Assembly (NCBI GenBank): GCA_017501805.1
Contig: JAFVWG010000137.1
Location: 1-5,345, forward strand
Reading direction: 5' to 3'
Source of the DNA: Oscillospiraceae bacterium
GTDB lineage: Bacteria; Bacillota; Clostridia; Oscillospirales; Oscillospiraceae
Length of the DNA stretch: 5,345 nt
Below are positions 1 through 4,115 of the stretch, in pieces; position 1 is the first letter of the stretch, and each line of letters begins with the position of its first letter. Under the pieces are notes generated by a model. The model saw only the letters and a program-made list of their open reading frames with translations, made no database searches and was not told the DNA's origin. Position numbers and translations under genes: made by a program.

Positions 1-1
1 T

Positions 2-355
2 CCGTCGCTCAACATCGTCGGCGCACCGATCGGCACGCTTCTGTGCTATATCGTCATCACGGCGCTGAACCTCATCAGTATGCGCCGTCTGAGCGGCGAG
101 CACCGTGCGAAGATCGGCTCCGCAATGCTCAAGCCCTTCCTTGCCGCCGCCGTAATGGGCGTGGCAGCCTTCGTGGTCTACGATCTGCTTTCCGGCTTCA
201 TTCCCTCGCAGAAGCTCGTCTGCCTCGCAGCCGTTGCGCTCGCCGGCATCGTGTATCTGATAAGCGTATTTTTCCTGCGGGTCATCACCTACGAAGACTG
301 TTTGCTGCTCCCAAAAGGTGAAAAAATCGCACGTTTGCTGAGGATTTCCCAATAA
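2..355 (+). CDS. C-terminus of MurJ/SpoVB-type lipid flippase (5' partial)
   Basis: This is the last 117 residues of a polytopic membrane protein whose start lies before the window. I read it in the frame beginning at base 2; it ends with TAA at 353-355. Three hydrophobic segments are visible, roughly residues 5-27, 41-61 and 71-93, followed by a short cytoplasmic tail containing LPKGEKIARLL. That tail is typical of Firmicutes SpoVB/YabM-like members of the MOP exporter superfamily, which move lipid-linked cell-wall or polysaccharide precursors across the membrane. Its position just before mazG matches yabM-yabN in Bacillus subtilis. From this fragment I cannot tell whether it is the spore-specific SpoVB, YabM or a vegetative MurJ-like paralogue, so no symbol is given. 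The ATG at 80 is an internal methionine, not the start. Confidence 0.85.
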   Translation, partial: PSLNIVGAPIGTLLCYIVITALNLISMRRLSGEHRAKIGSAMLKPFLAAAVMGVAAFVVYDLLSGFIPSQKLVCLAAVALAGIVYLISVFFLRVITYEDCLLLPKGEKIARLLRISQ

Positions 356-388
356 TTTTGAAAAAACTCTTGCAGAATCGAGATAGAT

Positions 389-1054
389 ATGCTAAATTTC
401 AAAGAGAAGGAACATTATAATTACGCAGATCTCGTCGCGCTGGTGTCGTTTCTCCGAAGCGAACACGGCTGTCAGTGGGATCACGCGCAGACGCATGCTT
501 CGATCCGCCGAAACTTTCTGGAGGAGGCTTACGAGGTCTGCGAGGGTATCGACCTCGACGACCCCGCCGTTCTCAAAGAGGAGCTTGGCGACGTTCTGCT
601 GCAGGTGGTGTTCCATGCGGACATTGAGCGCGAACGCGGCCGCTTCACCGTGGACGATGTGTGCGACAAAGTCTGCAAAAAGCTGATCTTCCGCCATCCG
701 CACCTGTTTTCGGGCGGCGAGGCGCAGGACTGGGACGAACTGAAGAAAAAAGAAAAAGGCGTCCGCAGCAAGTCCATGCTGCTCGATGGCGTGGCAAAGA
801 GCCTCCCTGCACTCATCCGCGCGGAGAAGCTCCGTGAGAAATCCGGCGGTGAGCCGCCTTTCCCCGATGCGGAGCAGGCACTTGCGGCGTACCGCGCCTC
901 CGAAGCTTCGGAGGATGCCGCCAATGCTCTGGGCGATCTGCTGCTGGCAGTGGTCGGCTCGGCAACAGAGCGTGCGCTCGACAGCGAGACCGCGCTGCAC
1001 CGCGCCTGTGACCGCTTCATCCAAAGCGTTTCAAAATCGGAAGACCCATCATAA
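389..1054 (+). CDS. mazG: MazG nucleoside triphosphate pyrophosphohydrolase
   Basis: A 221-residue all-alpha NTP pyrophosphatase that cleaves (d)NTPs to NMP and pyrophosphate and is thought to clear abnormal nucleotides. The N-terminal MazG domain is complete: the family signature GCQWDHAQTH at residues 27-36, the metal-binding EExxE at E45/E46/E49, and ExxD at E65/D68, followed by LLQVVFHA. The linker RHPHLF (102-107) is also typical. The second MazG repeat (about 144-214) keeps RAEKL and LGDLLLAVV but is short, and most of its acidic ligands are missing. The protein is shorter than E. coli MazG (about 263 residues) and lacks the tetrapyrrole-methylase-like domain fused to MazG in Bacillus YabN. 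The ATG at 389 is the only plausible start before the conserved region; its ribosome binding site is weak (GAG at 380-382). It lies 33 bases after the flippase gene, so co-transcription is likely. Confidence 0.95.
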   Translation: MLNFKEKEHYNYADLVALVSFLRSEHGCQWDHAQTHASIRRNFLEEAYEVCEGIDLDDPAVLKEELGDVLLQVVFHADIERERGRFTVDDVCDKVCKKLIFRHPHLFSGGEAQDWDELKKKEKGVRSKSMLLDGVAKSLPALIRAEKLREKSGGEPPFPDAEQALAAYRASEASEDAANALGDLLLAVVGSATERALDSETALHRACDRFIQSVSKSEDPS

Positions 1055-1056
1055 CG

Positions 1057-1092
1057 GTTTTATTGCCCGACCCTCGGGCGAGAAAATAAAAC
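1057..1092 (+). promoter_or_regulatory. Inverted repeat in the leader of the HU gene
   Basis: Between mazG and hup lies a hairpin: GCCCGA (1065-1070), loop CCC, TCGGGC (1074-1079). An outer repeat, GTTTTATT (1057-1064) against AATAAAAC (1085-1092), could extend it around a five-base bulge on one side. No run of T follows on either strand, so it does not look like an intrinsic terminator. It may stabilise the hup mRNA, mark a processing site or bind a regulator. I could not find a convincing sigma-A promoter for hup in this 71-base gap; TTGCCC at 1063-1068 with the A/T-rich stretch near 1085-1091 is only a weak candidate. Confidence 0.3.
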
Positions 1093-1125
1093 AAACAAAA
1101 ACTATAGAGGAAATGAGGAAAAGTT

Positions 1126-1401
1126 ATGAACAAGACTGAACTGATCGCTGCGATCGCGAAAGCCGCCGAGCTGTCCAAGAAGGACGCCGAGAAGGCTCTC
1201 AACGCCACTGTGGAAGCCATCACCGAAGCTCTTGCGAAGAACGACAAGGTCCAGCTCGTTGGCTTTGGCAGCTTCGAGACCAAAGAGCGCGCTGCTCGTG
1301 AAGGCCGCAACCCCCGCACCGGCGAGACGGTCAAGTTCCCCGCCAAGAAGGTCCCCGTTTTCAAGGCCGGCAAGGCTCTGAAGGACAAGGTCGCGAAATA
1401 A
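1126..1401 (+). CDS. hup: HU family DNA-binding protein
   Basis: A 91-residue histone-like protein, the usual length for HU, which binds and bends DNA as a dimer and compacts the nucleoid. The N-terminal helical dimerisation part covers residues 1-40 (MNKTELIAAIA...). The HU signature GFGSFE is at 46-51, and the DNA-binding beta arm covers about 52-76 with RNPRTGE (61-67) and the intercalating proline P63. The C-terminus KAGKALKDKVAK is typical of clostridial HU. A strong ribosome binding site, GAGGAA at 1115-1120, sits 5 bases before ATG. Codon use looks strongly biased to C/G-ending and preferred codons, as expected of a very abundant protein. A strong terminator follows. In Bacillus subtilis hup (hbs) lies elsewhere, but in many Clostridia it sits between mazG and the S4 gene, as here. 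Confidence 0.97.
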   Translation: MNKTELIAAIAKAAELSKKDAEKALNATVEAITEALAKNDKVQLVGFGSFETKERAAREGRNPRTGETVKFPAKKVPVFKAGKALKDKVAK

Positions 1402-1414
1402 TCAACCGCGTTTT

Positions 1415-1450
1415 TTCCGGCGGATGTTCTGCATCCGCCGGAACTTTTTT
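1415..1450 (+). terminator. Rho-independent terminator after hup
   Basis: A 12-bp perfect stem pairs TTCCGGCGGATG (1415-1426) with CATCCGCCGGAA (1432-1443) around the loop TTCTG, followed by C and six T (1445-1450). It begins 13 bases after the hup stop codon. On the minus strand the hairpin is followed by A residues, so it acts only in the + direction. rqcP begins 31 bases later with no promoter that I can see, so some readthrough is likely. Confidence 0.92.
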
Positions 1451-1481
1451 ACAGCAATCCTGATCGTATGGGAGAAGGCAT

Positions 1482-1730
1482 ATGCGTTTGGATAAATACC
1501 TCAAGGTTTCCCGCCTGATCAAGCGGCGCACCGTCGCCAACGAAGCCTGTGACCACGCACGGGTCACGGTGAACGGCAAGCCCGCAAAGGCGTCCTACGA
1601 CGTCAAGATCGGCGACCGCATCACGATCCAGTTCGGCACGCGGCAGCTCACAGTCGAGGTGCTGGACGTGGCGGAAAGCGTCCGCAAGGACGACGCGGCT
1701 GCGCTCTGGCGCGAAATACCGCAGGAATAA
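1482..1730 (+). CDS. rqcP: RqcP/YabO, S4-domain ribosome quality control protein
   Basis: An 82-residue protein that is almost entirely an S4 RNA-binding domain (residues 1-65, beginning MRLDKYLKVSRLIKRRT). It closely resembles Bacillus subtilis YabO/RqcP (86 residues), including VNGKPAKASYDVKIGD and the short acidic C-terminus. RqcP is a known partner of RqcH: it binds the tRNA and 23S rRNA on stalled 50S subunits and supports addition of poly-alanine tails to nascent chains. The conserved basic residues R2, K5, R11, K14, R15 and R16 are present. The start is supported by GGGAG at 1470-1474, 7 bases before ATG. The gene lies between the hup terminator and the hairpin at 1739-1761, so it may be transcribed by partial readthrough from hup. 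E. coli Hsp15 (HslR) is the related alternative name, but length and context favour RqcP. Confidence 0.93.
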   Translation: MRLDKYLKVSRLIKRRTVANEACDHARVTVNGKPAKASYDVKIGDRITIQFGTRQLTVEVLDVAESVRKDDAAALWREIPQE

Positions 1731-1738
1731 AGAACCAC

Positions 1739-1761
1739 CGGACGGGCATATTGCCCGTCCG
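1739..1761 (+). terminator. Hairpin after rqcP, possible weak terminator
   Basis: A 10-bp perfect stem pairs CGGACGGGCA (1739-1748) with TGCCCGTCCG (1752-1761) around the loop TAT. It starts 8 bases after the rqcP stop. The following bases, CTCTTCATATAG, hold only scattered T, so termination would be weak; it could also be an mRNA-end stabiliser. Its loop and right arm overlap the -35 box of the proposed sigma-E promoter. Confidence 0.45.
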
Positions 1762-1774
1762 CTCTTCATATAGA
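1746..1774 (+). promoter_or_regulatory. Putative sigma-E promoter for yabPQ
   Basis: GCATATT at 1746-1752 matches the sigma-E -35 consensus KMATATT exactly. After 14 bases, CATATAGA (1767-1774) matches the -10 consensus CATACAHT at 5 of 8 positions, including the leading CATA. The predicted transcription start, near 1780-1782, falls just before the GGGGGG ribosome binding site of yabP. In Bacillus subtilis yabP and yabQ are made in the mother cell under sigma-E, which supports the reading. The match was made by eye; the -35 half is partly a by-product of the hairpin loop. Confidence 0.5.
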
Positions 1775-1806
1775 TAGCTATGACTCTGAAGTATGGGGGG
1801 ATCAAC

Positions 1807-2094
1807 TTGTCCGAACGGTATGAACAGCCCGCGGTCGAAGCGCCCCACCGCCTGATCCTGGACGGAAGGCGGCGGCTGGACTTAGACGGCGTGCGGGATG
1901 TGGAGAGCTTTGACGAAACGATGCTCGTTCTGGAAACTGCGCGCGGGACGCTCGTGGTCCGCGGGGAGGGGCTGCATCTGCAGTCGCTCAGCCCGGAGGG
2001 CGGTCAGGTCAATGTGGAGGGACGGATCGACGCGCTGATCTATGAAGATACCGAGCGCGGCGGAGGCGGCTTCCTGCGCCGCCTGTTCGGCTGA
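1807..2094 (+). CDS. yabP: Sporulation protein YabP
   Basis: A 95-residue protein of the YabP/YqfC family, about the length of Bacillus YabP (100 residues). The recognisable core runs from RLILDGRRRLDLDGVRDVESFDE (residues 15-37, quoted in two parts: RLILDGRRRL then DLDGVRDVESFDE) through LETARGTLVVRGEGLHLQSL to VNVEGRIDALIYED, ending in GGGFLRRLFG. YabP is needed in the mother cell for spore cortex formation together with YabQ; its biochemical role is not known. I chose the TTG at 1807 because GGGGGG (1795-1800) lies 6 bases upstream and the protein then begins near the family's usual start. The in-frame ATG at 1780 has no ribosome binding site and would sit at the predicted sigma-E transcription start. 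yabQ follows after 4 bases, so the two are translationally linked. Confidence 0.93.
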   Translation: MSERYEQPAVEAPHRLILDGRRRLDLDGVRDVESFDETMLVLETARGTLVVRGEGLHLQSLSPEGGQVNVEGRIDALIYEDTERGGGGFLRRLFG

Positions 2095-2098
2095 TACA

Positions 2099-2782
2099 AT
2101 GGAACTTCCCGTAGCTCTGCAGGCGCGGCAGTTTCTGCTCTCTCTTGCGCTGGGTGCTGCTCTGGGCACAGTCTATGACGTCGCCCGCGTGATCCGACGG
2201 CGGCGGCCGCACCTGACGCTTCCGCTGGACTTGCTCTTCGGCGCGATCCTTTTGCTGTCGCTGCTGCTTTTTTCGCTCACGGTCGGCGAGGGACTGCTCC
2301 GACTGTTCTTTTTGCCGGGAGTCGGGCTCGGTGCAGCGGTCTATTTCGGAACGCTCTCTAGCGCGTTTTGCTGCCTTTTTGACGAGGTTTTCCGCTTTTT
2401 TTACAGGCTGCTGCGGGGGCTTCTGTTCCCCCTTCGGTTTTTTCTCGAAAAAACCGTCGTTTTTTGCAAAAAATGCTTTGCAATCTGTGAAAAATGGTAT
2501 ACAATGTGTTTTATAAACGGCGAGCGTCGCCGCGCACGAAAGCGGGGAGGGATACCGTATGCGAAACAAATTCTTGTCCACCGTCATCAAGGTGACGGCA
2601 GTGGTTCTGGTTTTGTTCGCCGTGTATACCCTGGTGAGTCTGCAGGGAGAGATCAAGCGCAAGGAACTGCAGGCCGAAGAGCTGAATCGCGACATCGCCG
2701 CCACCAAACAGGACATCCAACGCATTCAGGAAAACATCGACGCCATCGGGACCGAAGAACACACGCGGCAGGTCGCGCGTGA
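2099..2782 (+). CDS. yabQ: Spore cortex biosynthesis protein YabQ, with long C-terminal run-on
   Basis: A membrane protein needed for spore cortex assembly and located in the outer forespore membrane in Bacillus. The YabQ domain covers about residues 5-105: a hydrophobic helix with LGTVYDVARVIRRRR (22-36), a second at about 43-62, GEGLLRLFF (63-71, matching the family's GELR motif), and a third helix at about 72-92. A basic, aromatic tail follows to about residue 150 (KKCFAICEKWY, then GERRRARKRGG). Oddly, the frame has no stop there: it continues to TGA at 2780-2782, so residues 154-227 overlap divIC in another frame. That part is Arg/Gly/His-rich, resembles a shadow translation and is probably not under selection as protein. 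ATG 2099 is 4 bases after the yabP stop with no clear ribosome binding site, suggesting coupling. The functional protein is probably near 150 residues. Confidence 0.88.
   Translation: MELPVALQARQFLLSLALGAALGTVYDVARVIRRRRPHLTLPLDLLFGAILLLSLLLFSLTVGEGLLRLFFLPGVGLGAAVYFGTLSSAFCCLFDEVFRFFYRLLRGLLFPLRFFLEKTVVFCKKCFAICEKWYTMCFINGERRRARKRGGIPYAKQILVHRHQGDGSGSGFVRRVYPGESAGRDQAQGTAGRRAESRHRRHQTGHPTHSGKHRRHRDRRTHAAGRA
2435..2465 (+). other. A/T-rich hairpin and T-run inside the yabQ tail
   Basis: CGGTTTTTT (2435-2443) pairs with AAAAAACCG (2448-2456) around the loop CTCG. Three bases later come six T (2460-2465), which begin a 14-base palindrome TTTTTTGCAAAAAA (2460-2473). The arrangement is terminator-like, but the stem is mostly A-U and lies within yabQ, so termination efficiency should be low. 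The whole stretch 2435-2516 is much richer in A/T than its surroundings, consistent with a promoter region. Confidence 0.3.
2478..2505 (+). promoter_or_regulatory. Putative sigma-A promoter for divIC-yabR
   Basis: TTGCAA (2478-2483) as -35 and TACAAT (2500-2505, 5 of 6 matches to TATAAT) as -10 are separated by 16 bases. A TGG (2495-2497) precedes the overlapping TATACA. The predicted start near 2512 gives a leader of about 47 bases before divIC, with a small hairpin CGGCGA/TCGCCG (2518-2532) and then the ribosome binding site. A vegetative promoter here makes sense because the upstream yabPQ genes are sporulation-specific while divIC is needed during growth. Confidence 0.6.
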
Positions 2783-2837
2783 AAAGCTCGGTCTTGCCGG
2801 AGCGGGAGAGATCGTTTTCCGCGACGTCGGCAACTGA
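2559..2837 (+). CDS. divIC: Septum formation initiator DivIC (FtsB family)
   Basis: A 92-residue bitopic cell-division protein. It has a short basic cytoplasmic N-terminus (MRNKF), one membrane helix at about residues 9-28, and an extracytoplasmic coiled coil at about 29-65 rich in E, K and Q (GEIKRKELQAEELNRDIAAT). The family's C-terminal segment REKLGLAGAGEIVFRDV occupies 74-90. DivIC works with FtsL and DivIB at the septum to activate peptidoglycan synthesis by FtsW and the class B penicillin-binding protein. The length suits the family (about 90-125). A strong ribosome binding site, GGGGAGGG at 2544-2551, lies 7 bases before ATG. The gene overlaps the open tail of yabQ in another frame and is followed 28 bases later by yabR, as in Bacillus. 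It is expected to use the sigma-A promoter at 2478-2505. Confidence 0.95.
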   Translation: MRNKFLSTVIKVTAVVLVLFAVYTLVSLQGEIKRKELQAEELNRDIAATKQDIQRIQENIDAIGTEEHTRQVAREKLGLAGAGEIVFRDVGN

Positions 2838-2865
2838 CCAAACAAACAAAGAGGAACAGCAATTT

Positions 2866-3267
2866 ATGGAATTTACTGTCGGAACCGTTCTCGAAGGAAA
2901 AGTCAAAACCATCACAAAGTACGGCGCGTTCGTCGCTCTGCCGGAGGGCGCGACCGGAATGGTGCACATCTCGGAGATCGCACATACCTATGTCAGCGAC
3001 ATCCGTGAGCATCTCACCGAGGGGCAGGACGTCAAGGTCTTGGTCATCGGCACGCAGGATGGAAAGATCAGCCTCTCCGTCAAGCGCACGCTGATGCCGC
3101 CCGCCCGTCCGGGCAAGCCGCACAACGCACCGCGTCCGCAGGCCGCTCCGCAGCCCGCAGAGCCCTCGTTTGACGCAATGCTCAAGCGCTTTATGGCGGA
3201 CTCCGACAGCAAGATCTCCGGCATCCGCCAGTATGCGGATCATCGAACCAAATCCCGCAGACGTTAA
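2866..3267 (+). CDS. yabR: S1 domain RNA-binding protein YabR
   Basis: A 133-residue protein with one S1 (OB-fold) RNA-binding domain at residues 2-75. The hallmarks are VGTVLEGKVKTITKYGAFV, GMVHISEIA and the closing GKISLSVK. A flexible Pro/Ala-rich linker (78-100) leads to a conserved C-terminal motif SFDAMLKRFMADSDSKIS (101-118) and a very basic end (KSRRR). This architecture and length match YabR of Bacillus subtilis (128 residues), which also follows divIC. It probably binds RNA or ribosomes; the exact role is not established. I set the start at ATG 2866 because GAGGAA (2851-2856) lies 9 bases upstream and the S1 domain begins there. The in-frame ATG at 2779 lies inside divIC and lacks support. 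A strong terminator follows the stop. Confidence 0.93.
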   Translation: MEFTVGTVLEGKVKTITKYGAFVALPEGATGMVHISEIAHTYVSDIREHLTEGQDVKVLVIGTQDGKISLSVKRTLMPPARPGKPHNAPRPQAAPQPAEPSFDAMLKRFMADSDSKISGIRQYADHRTKSRRR

Positions 3268-3279
3268 TGCGGCATATGC

Positions 3280-3310
3280 GGCACGGGAGAGGCTTCTCCC
3301 GTGCCTTTTT
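3280..3310 (+). terminator. Rho-independent terminator after yabR
   Basis: An 11-bp perfect stem pairs GGCACGGGAGA (3280-3290) with TCTCCCGTGCC (3295-3305) around the loop GGCT, followed by five T (3306-3310). It begins 13 bases after the yabR stop codon. It marks the end of the yab/div cluster in this genome. Confidence 0.95.
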
Positions 3311-3327
3311 ACAAAACGCGAAGAAAG

Positions 3328-3348
3328 GGCGCGGCGTCGGACCGCGCC
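3328..3348 (+). promoter_or_regulatory. GC-only hairpin in front of the SDR gene
   Basis: GGCGCGG (3328-3334) pairs with CCGCGCC (3342-3348) around the 7-base loop CGTCGGA. It ends 6 bases before the first ATG of the dehydrogenase gene, so it would hold the ribosome landing region in structure. No T-run follows, so it is not a terminator. It could lower translation or bind a regulator, or it may be a chance result of local GC richness. Confidence 0.3.
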
Positions 3349-3354
3349 GGATGT

Positions 3355-4053
3355 ATGATGCATGTTGTGATCACAGGCGGCAGCCGCGGCATCGGCGCGG
3401 CTGCGGTCCGCGCCTTTCGGGAGCGCGGCGATGAAGTCAGCTTTTTCTTTCTCCGTTCCCACGCGGAAGCGGAGGCACTCTCAAAGGAGACCGGCGCGCG
3501 CGCCGTCTGCTGCGACGTTGCGGACGGTGAAGCCGTCAAAAAAGCGTTCTCCGAGCTTCCCCCCGCAGACGTGCTGATCGCAAACGCGGGGATCGCGCAC
3601 TACGGACTGATCACCGATATCTCGCAGGAGGATTGGGATCGCCTCTTCCGCGTGAATGTGGACGGCGTGCGCCACTGCGTCTGCGCGGCGCTTCCCGCTA
3701 TGCTGCAAAAGCAGAGCGGCTGCATCCTCACCGTTGCCTCCATGTGGGGGCAGGTCGGTGCGTCGTGCGAGGCGGCGTATTCCGCGACCAAGGGCGCGGT
3801 GATCGCGCTGACCAAGTCGCTTGCAAAGGAGCTCGGTCCGTCGAACATCCGCGTCAACTGCGTCTCGCCGGGACTGATCCTCACCGATATGTGCGCCTCT
3901 CTCGATCCGGAGACGCTGGAGCTGCTCCGCGAGGAAACGCCCCTCGGTCGGCACGGAAGACCGGAGGACGTGGCGCAGGCGCTCGTCTATCTGTCCGGGG
4001 CGGAGTTCGTCACGGGGCAGGTGCTGCCGGTCAACGGAGGATTCCTCATCTGA
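3355..4053 (+). CDS. ymfI: Short-chain dehydrogenase, probable EF-P 5-aminopentanone reductase (YmfI-like)
   Basis: A 232-residue classical SDR with a Rossmann fold. The dinucleotide motif TGGSRGIG is at residues 7-14, R34 after the second strand suggests NADPH, and NAG is at 77-79. The full catalytic set N101, S129, Y142 and K146 is present; VNCVSPGLILTDM and the C-terminal GQVLPVNGGFLI are also typical. It looks like FabG, but the SMWGQVGAS stretch after the catalytic strand (129-137) is, to my knowledge, characteristic of the YmfI group, which reduces the 5-aminopentanone group on EF-P to 5-aminopentanol. A FabG-type 3-oxoacyl-ACP reductase remains possible, and no fatty-acid synthesis genes are near. 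It is slightly short (usual 240-247) because the loop before NAG is trimmed. Tandem ATGs at 3355 and 3358 cannot be separated; GGAT (3349-3352) is better spaced for the second. I saw no clear promoter in the gap after the terminator. Confidence 0.88.
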   Translation: MMHVVITGGSRGIGAAAVRAFRERGDEVSFFFLRSHAEAEALSKETGARAVCCDVADGEAVKKAFSELPPADVLIANAGIAHYGLITDISQEDWDRLFRVNVDGVRHCVCAALPAMLQKQSGCILTVASMWGQVGASCEAAYSATKGAVIALTKSLAKELGPSNIRVNCVSPGLILTDMCASLDPETLELLREETPLGRHGRPEDVAQALVYLSGAEFVTGQVLPVNGGFLI

Positions 4054-4057
4054 ATCG

Positions 4058-4086
4058 TTGCAATTCCGACCGCTCTCTGCTATGAT
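4058..4086 (+). promoter_or_regulatory. Sigma-A promoter for the degV gene
   Basis: TTGCAA (4058-4063) as -35 and TATGAT (4081-4086, 5 of 6 matches) as -10 are exactly 17 bases apart, with an extended -10 TGC at 4078-4080. The predicted start near 4093 lies just before the ribosome binding site AAGGAG (4101-4106). The -35 box begins 4 bases after the SDR stop codon. This is the best promoter in the window. Confidence 0.8.
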
Positions 4087-4115
4087 ATAGTCACTTCAAA
4101 AAGGAGCGTTCCGCT

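Noticed and set aside
392..1024. Long open frames on the minus strand opposite mazG (210 and 163 residues).
   Set aside because: They mirror the codon pattern of mazG, show no family motif and have no ribosome binding site; mazG is unmistakable on the + strand.
1780..1806. ATG at 1780 as the yabP start.
   Set aside because: No ribosome binding site precedes it and it lies at the predicted transcription start; TTG 1807 has GGGGGG 6 bases upstream.
2779..2865. ATG at 2779 as the start of the S1 protein.
   Set aside because: It lies inside divIC, and the S1 domain begins at ATG 2866, which has its own GAGGAA site.
3265..3282. Short repeat of ATGCGGC with the palindrome GCATATGC after yabR.
   Set aside because: Too short to be more than chance next to the terminator; no further copies were seen in the window.
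3301..3354. GTG at 3301 as the start of the SDR gene.
   Set aside because: It lies within the yabR terminator stem and would add 18 residues with no counterpart before the Rossmann motif.
2653..3462. A 269-residue minus-strand open frame across divIC, yabR and the SDR start.
   Set aside because: It crosses three well-supported + strand genes and two terminator or hairpin elements and has no protein-like features.
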